Positions 13,321-22,003 of a stretch of 35,287 nucleotides of DNA are shown one piece after another. A program made the position numbers and the translations under genes. This stretch comes from an uncultured Lachnospiraceae bacterium (GTDB lineage Bacteria; Bacillota; Clostridia; Lachnospirales; Lachnospiraceae). The number at the start of each line of letters is the position of its first letter. Within the stretch, counting starts at the first letter, position 1. The stretch is taken from NCBI GenBank assembly GCA_949471785.1, contig CASWRE010000034.1, forward strand, positions 1 through 35,287, in the 5' to 3' direction. The notes below the pieces were generated by a model that did no database searches, was not told the origin of the DNA, and was given only the letters and a program-made list of their open reading frames with translations.

Positions 13321-13350
13321 TGATAATTTCATTTCAGAGAGGGAGAGGGC

Positions 13351-13863
13351 ATGATTAAAACGATCATATATACATCCCAGACGGGATTTACAAAAAAATA
13401 TGCGCGGCTTTTGGCTCTGGAGACAGGGGCGACGGCCTTTGAGCTGGGAAAGGCGCCGGGGAAGGTAAAACGAGATGAGCCGGTCGTTTATATGGGCTGG
13501 CTGAAAGCGGGGCGGCTGATGGGACTGAGCAGAGCGATGAAGGAGCATCGGATTGCGGCGGTCTGCGTGGTGGGCATGGGCCCACAGCGTCAGGGCGGTT
13601 CCCAGGCCCAGGGCGTGCAGCGAATGTATCATTTGGATGCCGTACCTGTTTTTTATCTGCAGGGGGGATACGACGGTGCGAAGCTGAAAGGAATGAACCG
13701 CTTTATGATGAGGTGTATGACGAAGCTGACGGCTCCGAAGCTGGAGAAAAAGAAAGACCGCACGGCGGAAGAAGAGGACATGCTCACATTGCTCCGCCAT
13801 GGCGGGGATCGAGTGGATAAGAAAAATCTGGCGTCTGTTCTGGCCTGGATGAAGGAGCGGTGA
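13351..13863 (+). CDS. Flavodoxin-domain protein (Flavodoxin_5/HemG-like)
   Basis: 170 residues with a flavodoxin-type N-terminus, IIYTSQTGFTKKYARLLA, where TSQTGFTK is the FMN phosphate loop. The central part (PVVYMGWLKAGRLMGL) resembles the flavodoxin branch that includes HemG and many clostridial stand-alone proteins. It is probably a cytoplasmic FMN electron carrier or a regulator-type flavodoxin; a protoporphyrinogen oxidase role is not supported by context. The start has GGGAGAGGGC upstream. The HD-hydrolase gene begins 12 bp after its stop, so both share a transcript. Confidence 0.75.
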   Translation: MIKTIIYTSQTGFTKKYARLLALETGATAFELGKAPGKVKRDEPVVYMGWLKAGRLMGLSRAMKEHRIAAVCVVGMGPQRQGGSQAQGVQRMYHLDAVPVFYLQGGYDGAKLKGMNRFMMRCMTKLTAPKLEKKKDRTAEEEDMLTLLRHGGDRVDKKNLASVLAWMKER

Positions 13864-13875
13864 AAGGGGGAAAAA

Positions 13876-14418
13876 ATGGAGGATTATATTACTACATACA
13901 GTAAGATAAGTATGACGCCCCTGAAACCAAAGGAGGAGCAGATCGATATCCGGGATATCGCCCATGCTCTGTCCTTGCTGGCCCGGGCCAACGGGCATTT
14001 TCCGGAGTTTTATTCGGTGGCGCAGCATTGTATCCATTGCTGTGAGGAGGCCTGCGCCCGGGGCTATTCGGCCCGGGTCTGTCTGGCCTGTCTGCTCCAT
14101 GACGGGGCGGAAGCCTACATGGCCGATGTGACCAGGCCGGTGAAAAAGCATATGGATTTTTACTGTCGGGCGGAGGAGGCCTGCCTGGCGGTGATTTACC
14201 GAAAGTATCTCGACCGGGCGCTCGACGAAGAGGAAGAAAAGCTGGTGCGCGAGATTGACGATACTCTGCTGTACCATGAATTTTATCACTATATGGGCGT
14301 ACGTCTGGGGGAGGAAAAAAGTCCTCTTCTGGGCGGCCAGATCTTTGAGACGGTTCCTTTTGCCCGGGCGGAGGCGCTTTATCTGGAAAAATTTGAATAT
14401 TGGAGAAGAAGACTGTAA
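13876..14418 (+). CDS. HD-domain phosphohydrolase (YfbR-like)
   Basis: 180 residues. Metal ligands of an HD domain are visible: His51 in SVAQHC, His75-Asp76 in LLHDGAEAYMADV, and a late Asp in EIDDTLLYHEF. The text IRDIAHALSLLARANGHFPEFYSVAQH recalls YfbR-type 5'-deoxynucleotidases and related phosphohydrolases that act on nucleotides. GGGGG precedes the ATG; the gene is 12 bp from the flavodoxin gene. Substrate not readable from sequence. Downstream lie 291 bp of AT-rich DNA without a gene or a clear terminator. Confidence 0.78.
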   Translation: MEDYITTYSKISMTPLKPKEEQIDIRDIAHALSLLARANGHFPEFYSVAQHCIHCCEEACARGYSARVCLACLLHDGAEAYMADVTRPVKKHMDFYCRAEEACLAVIYRKYLDRALDEEEEKLVREIDDTLLYHEFYHYMGVRLGEEKSPLLGGQIFETVPFARAEALYLEKFEYWRRRL

Positions 14419-14709
14419 AGTTTCTTTCGGTATGGCTTGATGTGATTGCGTCATAGATGACGTTTGCAGCGAGAAATGTTGCCGGCGAGGAACGGCCATG
14501 TCGAAAATTTGTGTTTTTTATAGAAAAAGAGTGGAAAACTTTGTAAGAAATCATGAAAATTATGAACAAAATAAAAAAACAAACAAAGAATAGGTGATAA
14601 TTTTAGGGGAATTGATGCAGGATTTATGAAGATTTTACATGACAGACACAGATTTTTTACTTATTATATATAGAGTAGGAATATTTGAAACTAAGGAGAA
14701 AGAATCTAT

Positions 14710-16350
14710 ATGTATACGATGCTAACGGAACTGCTCAGCGGGCTGGCTCTGTTTTTGTTCGGCATGAAATTCATGAGCGAGAGCCTGCAAAAAGCAGCCG
14801 GAGAGAAATTGCGCGATATACTGAACTCGGTCACGAAAAATAAATATGTGGCCGTTTTGTTCGGCGCATTGTTTACGGCGGTTATACAGTCCTCCGGAGC
14901 GACGACGGTCATGGAAGTCAGTTTTGTCAATGCGGGGATTATGACCCTGGAGCAGTCGGTGGGAATCACCTTTGGCGCCAATATCGGCACCACCATTACT
15001 TCCCAGCTGGTTTCTCTGAAACTGACGGCGGCGGCCCCTTTTATCATCTTTATGGGCGCGGCGATCATCATGTTTGGCAAGAGGCCTTTTTTACGGAAGA
15101 TAGCGGAGATTATATTCGGTTTCGGCGCACTGTTCCTCGGGATTAATTTTATGACGGGGGCGCTGGCTTCTCTGCAGGAGTTTCCGACGATCATGCAGAT
15201 CTTTGCCTGTCTGGAGAATCCCTTTGTGGCAGTGCTTCTGGGCTTTGTGCTGACGTTTATTGTGCAGAGCTCTTCGGTGACGGTCAGTGTGCTGGTACTT
15301 CTGGCAGATTCCGGTCTGGTGGGGCTTTTAAGCTGTCTGTATTTTATTCTGGGCGCCAATATCGGTTCCTGTACTCCGGCGGTGATGGCCGGATTGAACT
15401 GTAAGAAAGAGGCCAAGCGAACCGCTTTTATCCATGTGATGTTTAATGTGGTCGGTATGGTGGTGATCTCAGTCATCCTGTTTTTTGCTAAGGACTGGGT
15501 GGTGGATACGGTGTCCGCCTTAAGCGGCGTGGGTAATGCGAAGCGGTTTGTTGCCAATGCGGATACGATCTTTAAGACTTTCCAGTGCCTGATTCTGTTG
15601 CCGTGCTCCGGCGGACTGGTGAAGCTGGTGCGGATCATGATCCCCGAGGGGGAGGAAGAAAGCGGAGATACTGAGCGAAAGCTTATGTATATCGGTAAAA
15701 ACAAACGTTTCATGGAATCCACGGCGATCATTGATATTGTCCATGAGATTGAGCGTATGGCACGCATGGTGCAGGACAACCTGATCATGTCCATGGACGC
15801 CCTGCTGTATGATAAGCTGGAGAAAGTGGAAAAGGTGCAGCAGCAGGAGCTGTACATAGATTATTTGAGCAATGAGATCACCGAGTATCTGGTGGAGGCC
15901 AATAAATACCAGCTTCCCCTGTCAGACGTGGCCCGGATCGGCAGCCTGTTCCATGTGGTTATAGATGTGGAACGTATCGGCGATCATGCGGTGAACGTGA
16001 CGGAAGCGGCGGTTAAAAAGCGGGACCGGGGCATCCGGTTTACCGAGGAAGGCGGCGATGAGCTGACCGACGTGTTTATGGATGTGCTGGATATTTACGA
16101 CAAATCCATTGAGATGTTTGTGACGGAGAATCCGGAGAATCTGAGTGAGATCACCTATCTGGAGGACAATATCGACCGCAAACAGATTGACTACCAGGAG
16201 GGGCATGTGCGTCGGATGTCCATGGGGCGCTGCTCCATTGAGGCCGGGCTGATTTTTACCGATTTGCTCATTGGACTGGAGCGAATCGGCGATCATGCGG
16301 TGAATATTGCCTATTCGGTGCTGAAGGAGAAGAGGGAAGAGGACGTATAG
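14710..16350 (+). CDS. Na+/phosphate symporter with PhoU-like C-terminal domain (NptA family)
   Basis: 546 residues. The membrane half has the two inverted Na_Pi_cotrans repeats with their QSS motifs: AVIQSSGATTVMEVSFVNAG (about residues 58-77) and FIVQSSSVTVSVLVLLADSG. Each is followed by a GANIGT/GANIGS turn. From about residue 340 a PhoU-like helical domain follows, with ERIGDHAVNVTEAA and, near the end, ERIGDHAVNIAYSV. It should import phosphate with sodium and sense or bind metal clusters through the PhoU part. AAGGAG lies upstream. The preceding 291-bp AT-rich gap probably holds its promoter, but I could not fix one. Confidence 0.9.
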   Translation: MYTMLTELLSGLALFLFGMKFMSESLQKAAGEKLRDILNSVTKNKYVAVLFGALFTAVIQSSGATTVMEVSFVNAGIMTLEQSVGITFGANIGTTITSQLVSLKLTAAAPFIIFMGAAIIMFGKRPFLRKIAEIIFGFGALFLGINFMTGALASLQEFPTIMQIFACLENPFVAVLLGFVLTFIVQSSSVTVSVLVLLADSGLVGLLSCLYFILGANIGSCTPAVMAGLNCKKEAKRTAFIHVMFNVVGMVVISVILFFAKDWVVDTVSALSGVGNAKRFVANADTIFKTFQCLILLPCSGGLVKLVRIMIPEGEEESGDTERKLMYIGKNKRFMESTAIIDIVHEIERMARMVQDNLIMSMDALLYDKLEKVEKVQQQELYIDYLSNEITEYLVEANKYQLPLSDVARIGSLFHVVIDVERIGDHAVNVTEAAVKKRDRGIRFTEEGGDELTDVFMDVLDIYDKSIEMFVTENPENLSEITYLEDNIDRKQIDYQEGHVRRMSMGRCSIEAGLIFTDLLIGLERIGDHAVNIAYSVLKEKREEDV

Positions 16351-16385
16351 GATATATCGTTGTCATCATAACACTGCACATGGGC

Positions 16386-16403
16386 GGGCGGCGGTTGCCG
16401 CCC
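16386..16403. repeat. GC-rich hairpin between symporter and aminopeptidase genes
   Basis: GGGCGGC-GGTT-GCCGCCC, seven pairs with a four-base loop, no T-run after it. Similar in sequence to the hairpin after glyA (19271-19288). Not a standard terminator; it may be a REP-like element or may pause transcription. Confidence 0.5.
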
Positions 16404-16442
16404 GATATATATGATTATTTAATAGAAGGGATGGGTAAAGAA

Positions 16443-17834
16443 ATGGAACGAAAAAATGTATGGAATTCTTATGATGAAAATCAGCTGGAGGCGTTGGAGA
16501 CTTTGGCGAAGAACTACCGGGCTTTTCTGGATGCGGGAAAGACGGAGCGGGAGTGTGTGAAAGAGGCGGTTCGGCTGGCTGAGGCGGCCGGGTATCGCAA
16601 TCTGGAGAATGTCATTGCCGCAGGGGAGGTTGTCAAAGCGGGAGACAAAGTGTATGCGGTCAATATGAAAAAGACGCTGGCCCTGTTCAGTGTGGGAAAG
16701 GAGAGCCTGGATAAGGGGATGCGTATTCTCGGCGCTCATATTGATTCCCCGAGACTGGATCTGAAACAGAATCCGCTTTTTGAGGACACGGACTTGGCTC
16801 TTTTGGATACGCATTACTATGGGGGCATTAAGAAATATCAGTGGCTGACCGTTCCGCTGGCTCTTCACGGCGTGGTGGCAAAAAAGGACGGAACAGTGGT
16901 GGAGCTTGCCATCGGCGAGAAAGAAGAAGATCCGGTGCTGTGTATCTCGGATCTGCTGATTCATCTGGCCGGGAAACAGATGGAGAAAAAAGCCAGCCAG
17001 GTAGTCGAGGGCGATGACTTGAATGTACTGGTGGGCAGCCGTCCCCTGAAGGGCAAAGAGGACGAGGAGCTCAAAGACGCGGTGGCCGCCTGTGTGATGG
17101 ATGTGCTGCGGCGGCAGTACGGCATGGAGGAGGAGGATTTCCTTTCCGCAGAAATTGAGGTGGTGCCGGCGGGAAAAGCCCGGGACTGCGGCCTGGACAG
17201 GAGTATGGTACTGGCTTACGGGCAGGATGACCGGGTGTGCGCGTATACTTCTCTGGCAGCGCTTTTAGACACTGCGCCCCAGGAAAAGACCTGCTGCTGC
17301 CTGCTGGTGGATAAGGAGGAGATCGGCAGCGTGGGGGCCACCGGCATGGAATCGGCGTTTTTTGAAAATACGGTGGCGGAGCTGATGAACTGCATGGGCT
17401 GTTACTCGGAGCTGTCTCTTCGCAGGGCGCTGAAAAACAGCAGGATGCTTTCCTCCGATGTGAGTGCGGCCTTTGATCCGGGTTTCGCGTCGTTTTTTGA
17501 AAAGAAGAATTCGGCCTATTTCGGCAGGGGGCTGGTGCTGAATAAATATACGGGCAGCCGGGGCAAATCCGGTTCTAATGACGCCAATGCGGAATATATC
17601 GCCCGGCTTCGCCGTATATTTGACGATCACGGGGTGGCTTTCCAGACGGCAGAGCTGGGTAAGGTAGATGTGGGAGGCGGCGGAACGATCGCCTATATTT
17701 CCGCTCTCTACGGGATGGATGTCATCGACAGCGGCGTTGCGCTGCTCAGTATGCACGCTCCCATGGAGATCGCCAGCAAAGCGGATATCTATGAGGCAAA
17801 GAAAGGGTACGAGGCGTTTTTGCAGGAGGCGTAA
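16443..17834 (+). CDS. M18 family zinc aminopeptidase
   Basis: 463 residues from the chosen ATG. M18 metal and catalytic signatures are present: AHIDSPRLDLK (His99, Asp101), LLVDKEEIGSVGATG with the Glu-Glu pair, and the C-terminal MHAPMEIASK histidine. It should release N-terminal residues from peptides in the cytoplasm as a dodecamer. The reading frame stays open back to an ATG at 16380, but that would translate the GC-rich hairpin; starts at 16431 and 16443 are both possible and the ribosome site is weak (GAAGGG), so the exact N-terminus is uncertain by a few residues. Lachnospiraceae members of the family typically begin like MERKNVW, which favours 16443. Confidence 0.88.
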   Translation: MERKNVWNSYDENQLEALETLAKNYRAFLDAGKTERECVKEAVRLAEAAGYRNLENVIAAGEVVKAGDKVYAVNMKKTLALFSVGKESLDKGMRILGAHIDSPRLDLKQNPLFEDTDLALLDTHYYGGIKKYQWLTVPLALHGVVAKKDGTVVELAIGEKEEDPVLCISDLLIHLAGKQMEKKASQVVEGDDLNVLVGSRPLKGKEDEELKDAVAACVMDVLRRQYGMEEEDFLSAEIEVVPAGKARDCGLDRSMVLAYGQDDRVCAYTSLAALLDTAPQEKTCCCLLVDKEEIGSVGATGMESAFFENTVAELMNCMGCYSELSLRRALKNSRMLSSDVSAAFDPGFASFFEKKNSAYFGRGLVLNKYTGSRGKSGSNDANAEYIARLRRIFDDHGVAFQTAELGKVDVGGGGTIAYISALYGMDVIDSGVALLSMHAPMEIASKADIYEAKKGYEAFLQEA

Positions 17835-17845
17835 GACGGGCCGAA

Positions 17846-17886
17846 GGCTGAACGGTTACATAATCAGTAACAGTTCAGCCCGGTCC
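17846..17886. repeat. Copy of the dispersed intergenic palindrome
   Basis: GGCTGAACGGTTAC (17846-17859) and GTAACAGTTCAGCC (17867-17880) form a 14-base inverted repeat with one mismatch around ATAATCA, followed by CGGTCC. Related pieces occur at 8874-8897, 9523-9536, 12168-12178 and 29839-29866. Confidence 0.75.
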
Positions 17887-17939
17887 AGGACTTTGCCCTT
17901 GCCGCGGCGCAGAGCCAGTAAAGAAAATCAGGTTTTCTC

Positions 17940-17968
17940 TTGCAAAGAAAAACGGTTTTGGCTATACT
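17940..17968 (+). promoter_or_regulatory. Promoter of glyA
   Basis: TTGCAA (17940-17945), 17-base spacer, TATACT (17963-17968), 60 bases before the glyA ATG. No riboswitch-like fold is evident in the short leader. Confidence 0.7.
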
Positions 17969-18027
17969 AAAGGCTGTCTGTGAAAAAACTGGTAGCAAAG
18001 AAAAAACCTAAAAGCAAGGAGAACGTG

Positions 18028-19266
18028 ATGTATTCATTTCAGGAGATTGAATCTGTGGACGCCGAGGTGGCGTCTGTTATCCGGGCCGAGGTGGATCGGC
18101 AGAATTCTCATATTGAGCTGATTGCTTCCGAGAACTGGGTGAGCAAGGCCGTGATGGCGGCCATGGGCAGTCCTCTGACCAATAAGTATGCCGAGGGCTA
18201 CCCGGGGAAACGATATTATGGCGGTTGCGAGTGTGTGGATGAGGTGGAGACTCTGGCTATCGAGAGGGCAAAAAAGCTTTTCGGCTGTGAGTATGCCAAC
18301 GTGCAGCCCCATTCCGGCGCCCAGGCCAATATGGCCGTGTTTTTTGCCGTGGTAAAGCCCGGGGATACCGTGCTCGGCATGAATCTGGCGGAAGGGGGGC
18401 ATCTGACCCACGGCAGCGAGGCCAATATGTCCGGCACCTATTTTCATGCGGTGGGATACGGCGTCAACGAAAACGGTTTTATTGATTACGACGAAGTTTT
18501 GGATCTGGCCAGAAAATGCCGTCCTAAATTGATTGTAGCCGGCGCCAGCGCATATCCGCGTATCATTGATTTCAAACGTTTTCGGGAAATTGCCGACGAG
18601 GTGGGAGCCTATTTGATGGTGGACATGGCTCACATTGCCGGTCTTGTGGCAGCGGGACTCCATCCCAGCCCGATTCCCTGGGCGCATGTGGTGACGACTA
18701 CGACCCATAAGACTCTGCGCGGTCCCCGCGGCGGCATGATCTTAAGCAGCCGGGAGATGGCGGAAAAGCTCAAGTTAAACAAAGCCGTATTTCCGGGTAC
18801 CCAGGGCGGCCCGCTGATGCATGTGATCGCAGCCAAGGCCGTATGCTATAAGGAGGCCCTGGAGCCTTCTTTTAAAGTATATGCGCAGGGCATTGTGGAC
18901 AATGCGAAGGCGCTCAGCGAGGGGCTGAAGGCCAGGGGGGTGAAACTGATTTCCGGAGGAACGGACAATCACCTGATGCTGATCGACCTGCGGGACAGCG
19001 AATGGTCGGGGAAAGATCTGGAGAATCTGTTGGACGAGGCCCATATCACGGCGAATAAAAACACCGTTCCCGGCGAGCCCCGTTCGGCGTTTGTGACCAG
19101 CGGCGTTCGTCTGGGTACGGCAGCGGCTACATCCAGAGGATTGGGAACAGAGGACATGGACAAACTGGCCGAGGCCATTGCCCTTGTGATGAAGGGACGG
19201 GATCATATCCCGGCAGCCCGCGCAATCGTGGCAGAACTGACGGAAAGATATCCATTACATGCATAA
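18028..19266 (+). CDS. glyA: Serine hydroxymethyltransferase
   Basis: Cytoplasmic PLP enzyme that interconverts serine and glycine with tetrahydrofolate, the main source of one-carbon units. 412 residues, the usual bacterial length. Landmarks are [39 protein letters not shown], the Asp-His pair in [10 protein letters not shown], and the PLP lysine at 228 in [14 protein letters not shown]. The ATG at 18028 follows AAGGAG and is preferred over an upstream in-frame start at 17980, which has no ribosome site and would add a lysine-rich tail. It has its own promoter and is followed by a GC hairpin. Confidence 0.96.
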   Translation: MYSFQEIESVDAEVASVIRAEVDRQNSHIELIASENWVSKAVMAAMGSPLTNKYAEGYPGKRYYGGCECVDEVETLAIERAKKLFGCEYANVQPHSGAQANMAVFFAVVKPGDTVLGMNLAEGGHLTHGSEANMSGTYFHAVGYGVNENGFIDYDEVLDLARKCRPKLIVAGASAYPRIIDFKRFREIADEVGAYLMVDMAHIAGLVAAGLHPSPIPWAHVVTTTTHKTLRGPRGGMILSSREMAEKLKLNKAVFPGTQGGPLMHVIAAKAVCYKEALEPSFKVYAQGIVDNAKALSEGLKARGVKLISGGTDNHLMLIDLRDSEWSGKDLENLLDEAHITANKNTVPGEPRSAFVTSGVRLGTAAATSRGLGTEDMDKLAEAIALVMKGRDHIPAARAIVAELTERYPLHA

Positions 19267-19270
19267 AATG

Positions 19271-19288
19271 CGGGCGGGAAACCGCCCG
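19271..19288. repeat. GC-rich hairpin after glyA
   Basis: CGGGCGG-GAAA-CCGCCCG, a seven-pair stem capped by a GNRA tetraloop, four bases after the glyA stop. No T-run follows, so it is at best a weak terminator or an RNA 3'-end protector. Confidence 0.55.
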
Positions 19289-19374
19289 TAAGCTTATCGG
19301 CCGAAAGTATAAAGAGGTCACGGTCAGCTTGTTAAAACCATATCAGAGAGAAGAGAGTCAGGGAGGAGAATGTT

Positions 19375-21129
19375 ATGAACCATGTATTGGCAGCCATAAA
19401 TGCTAAATATATCCATTCCAACCTGGCGGTATATGATCTGAGGGCCTATGCCGGGGCACATGGCGTTCCGGTGGCGGTCCGGGAGTATACGATCAATCAG
19501 TCCATGACAGAGATCCTGGCAGATCTTTACCGGCAAAAGCCGGATGTGCTGGCGTTTTCCTGTTATATCTGGAATATTTCCCTGGTGAGGGATGTGGCAG
19601 GGGAGCTCCACAAGCTGCTGCCCGGATTGCCCATCTGGGTGGGCGGCCCGGAGGTATCCTTCGAAGCGGAGCGGTTTTTGGAGGAAAACGTGTGGGCGGC
19701 GGGTGTGATGCGGGGCGAGGGAGAGCAGACGTATCTGGAGCTGCTTAACGCTTATGAGGGACGGGCAGACCTGGCAGAAGTAAAAGGGATTACTTACAGG
19801 GAGGGCATTTCGGACGATCGTGGGACAGGCAGATCCGGAAGGATTCAGGACTCTCCGCGCGTTAATGCGGATCGGGAGCCCCTGGAGCTTGACCGGATTC
19901 CGTTCCCGTATGGGGATTTAACGGATCTGGAACATCGGATCATATATTATGAGTCCAGCCGGGGATGCCCTTTTTCCTGCTGTTATTGTCTTTCTTCTGT
20001 GGACCGCCGTTTGCGGTTCAGGAATCTGGCGCTGGTTTTTGAGGAGCTGCAGTTTTTTCTGGATCGGCGGGCGCCCCAGGTGAAGTTTGTGGACCGCACG
20101 TTTAATTGCCGTCCCGATCACGCCCGGTCCGTCTGGCAGTATCTGGCAGAACACGACAACGGCGTAACGAATTTTCATTTTGAGGTGGCGGCAGATCTTC
20201 TGGACGAGGAGATGCTGCGGATCATGGCCGGTATGCGGCCGGGGCTGATTCAACTGGAAATCGGCGTCCAGTCCACCAATGCCCAAACGCTGGAAGCGAT
20301 CGGCCGCGTCATGGATTTTGAGCGGGTGAAGGCCGTTACGACCCGGATACAGGCGGGCCGAAATGTGCACCGGCATCTGGATCTGATCGCCGGCCTGCCC
20401 CACGAGGATTTGCAGAGTTTTCGAAAATCCTTCAATGAAGTATACGCGCTGGAGCCGGATCAGCTTCAACTGGGGTTTCTGAAAGTGTTGAAAGGCTCCC
20501 GAATGTACCGGATGGCAAAACGTTGGGGGTGCGTCTATCAGAGCCGGGAGCCCTATGAAGTGTTATGCACGGATTGGCTGGATTATGAAGATGTGCTTCG
20601 GCTCAAGCAGGTGGAAGAGATGGTGGAGATTTACTATAATTCCGCCCAGTTCAGGCATGTGCTGCCGGCGTGCATGAGACTTTTTCCGGACGCATTTGAC
20701 TTTTTTGACAATCTGGGAAGTTTTTACCGGAAGAGAGGCTATCTGTTTCGATCCCACACCAGGCTTCGCAGGTACGAGATTTTACAGGAATTCCTGGAGC
20801 TTTTGCCTGAGGGGCGGGAACATATGGCCGAATACAGGGAGTGGATGCTTTTTGATTTGTACGAGAGAGAAAATCTCAAGACCAGACCTTCCTGGGCTAC
20901 GGATCTGTCCGGATACCGGCAGGAATTTCGGGATTTTTACGGTGAGGAGGCAAGGAACCATGCCTGCCTGCCCGATCACGGGGATTGTGATGCCAGACGT
21001 CTGGCAGGGATGACCCATCTCGAAGTGCTTCCCCATATTTATGGAGAGGAGACCGCGGTTCTTTTCGCTTACAGAAAACGGAATCCTCTGCATCACGGCG
21101 CGATGTGGCGCAAGGTCAGGCTGAAATAA
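19375..21129 (+). CDS. B12-binding-domain radical SAM protein with DUF4080
   Basis: 584 residues. The N-terminal 130 residues look like a cobalamin-binding Rossmann domain (LAAINAKYIHSNLAVYDLRA, DVLAFSCYIWN, PIWVGGPEVSF), without an obvious DxHxxG, so cobalamin may not be bound tightly. The radical SAM cluster ligands are Cys198, Cys202 and Cys205 in SRGCPFSCCYC. VQLEIGVQST-type text (QLEIGVQSTN) and HLDLIAGLPHEDLQ follow in the barrel. The C-terminal about 150 residues match the DUF4080 region found with this architecture. Substrate is unknown; members are common and uncharacterised in Clostridia. The ATG at 19375 follows GGGAGG. Its neighbour DnaQ-like exonuclease starts 18 bp downstream. 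Confidence 0.85.
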   Translation: MNHVLAAINAKYIHSNLAVYDLRAYAGAHGVPVAVREYTINQSMTEILADLYRQKPDVLAFSCYIWNISLVRDVAGELHKLLPGLPIWVGGPEVSFEAERFLEENVWAAGVMRGEGEQTYLELLNAYEGRADLAEVKGITYREGISDDRGTGRSGRIQDSPRVNADREPLELDRIPFPYGDLTDLEHRIIYYESSRGCPFSCCYCLSSVDRRLRFRNLALVFEELQFFLDRRAPQVKFVDRTFNCRPDHARSVWQYLAEHDNGVTNFHFEVAADLLDEEMLRIMAGMRPGLIQLEIGVQSTNAQTLEAIGRVMDFERVKAVTTRIQAGRNVHRHLDLIAGLPHEDLQSFRKSFNEVYALEPDQLQLGFLKVLKGSRMYRMAKRWGCVYQSREPYEVLCTDWLDYEDVLRLKQVEEMVEIYYNSAQFRHVLPACMRLFPDAFDFFDNLGSFYRKRGYLFRSHTRLRRYEILQEFLELLPEGREHMAEYREWMLFDLYERENLKTRPSWATDLSGYRQEFRDFYGEEARNHACLPDHGDCDARRLAGMTHLEVLPHIYGEETAVLFAYRKRNPLHHGAMWRKVRLK

Positions 21130-21147
21130 CAAAAGAGGAAAAGTAAT

Positions 21148-21858
21148 ATGGATGAATACGTTGTGGTGGATCTGGAGACGACGGGGCTTGCGCCGAAAAC
21201 GGATAAGATTCTGGAGATTGGGGCTTATCGGGTGTCCGGCGGGAGTTTTGAGGAGAAGTTTCATATGATGCTGGACCCCGGGATTCCCGTTCCCCCGAGG
21301 ATTACCGAACTGACAGGAATTACCCGGGATATGGTTGAAGGGCAGGCGCCGGTGAAAGACGGCATTCGCGCATTTATGGATTTTGCCGGTGATCTGCCCC
21401 TGCTGGGACAGAATCTGATCTTTGACTATGGATTTTTGAAACATGCGGCCGTGGATGCCGGATATGCTTTTGAGAAAAAAGGGGCAGACACTCTGAAAAT
21501 AAGCAGAGAAGTGCTGCCGCAGCTTGCCAGCCGCAGCCTGGGCGCGTTGTGCGCCCACTTTTCCATCGAACAGCAGAATGCTCACAGGGGCGACGATGAC
21601 GCGCGGGTGACGGCGCTGGTCTACGAAGAACTTAAGAAGCGTTACGGTAAGCAGCGCCCTGAGCTCTTTGAGCCTGAGCCTCTGATCTATAAGGCAAAAC
21701 GGCAGCTGCCGATCACAACTGCCCAAAAAGGCTACTTGAATGATCTGGTGAAATATCATAAAATAGAGCTGGACGTGCGGGTGGAGAGCCTGACAAAAAG
21801 CGAGGCGTCCCGTCTGATTGACGAGATACTGACACAGCACGGACGAATCAGGCGTTAG
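21148..21858 (+). CDS. DnaQ-like 3'-5' exonuclease with C-terminal helical tail
   Basis: 236 residues. All DEDDh residues are in place: Asp8 and Glu10 (VVVDLETTGL), Asp93 (GQNLIFDYGFL), and His146 with Asp151 (AHRGDDDA). It should remove nucleotides from 3' ends of DNA or RNA, as PolC-epsilon-like or repair exonucleases do. After residue 180 a separate stretch reads ITTAQKGYLNDLVKYHKIEL, then LTKSEASRLIDEIL; this TxxQxxYLxxL plus LTKxEAS pattern is a small helical module (DUF3072-like) seen on DNA-related proteins. The ribosome site is AGAGG. Not a replicative epsilon subunit by context. Confidence 0.85.
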   Translation: MDEYVVVDLETTGLAPKTDKILEIGAYRVSGGSFEEKFHMMLDPGIPVPPRITELTGITRDMVEGQAPVKDGIRAFMDFAGDLPLLGQNLIFDYGFLKHAAVDAGYAFEKKGADTLKISREVLPQLASRSLGALCAHFSIEQQNAHRGDDDARVTALVYEELKKRYGKQRPELFEPEPLIYKAKRQLPITTAQKGYLNDLVKYHKIELDVRVESLTKSEASRLIDEILTQHGRIRR

Positions 21859-21899
21859 AGACGGCAAGGCGGACAGATGACCGCCGTTGGAGGTAGAAA

Positions 21900-22001
21900 A
21901 TGAAGAAAAAAGAAAAAATGAGAAGAATTATAGCCGGTGCGATTGCGATTATATTGATCATAGCGATGGTAATCCCGATGGCGCTGCAGTATCTGGTTTA
22001 A
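21900..22001 (+). CDS. 33-residue single-span membrane peptide upstream of the VanW gene
   Basis: ATG at 21900 sits six bases after GGAGG and encodes a basic start (MKKKEKMRR), then one hydrophobic segment (IIAGAIAIILIIAMVIPMAL) and a stop. This basic-hydrophobic design is what small membrane proteins look like. It ends two bases before the ATG of the VanW-like gene, which has no ribosome site of its own, so translation of the latter probably depends on ribosomes leaving this peptide. It resembles short peptides I recall from other Lachnospiraceae, but no function is known to me. Confidence 0.7.
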   Translation: MKKKEKMRRIIAGAIAIILIIAMVIPMALQYLV

Positions 22002-22003
22002 AA

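Noticed and set aside
17835..18027. Glycine riboswitch upstream of glyA
   Set aside because: The gap holds only a palindromic repeat and a promoter; the leader after the promoter is too short for an aptamer.
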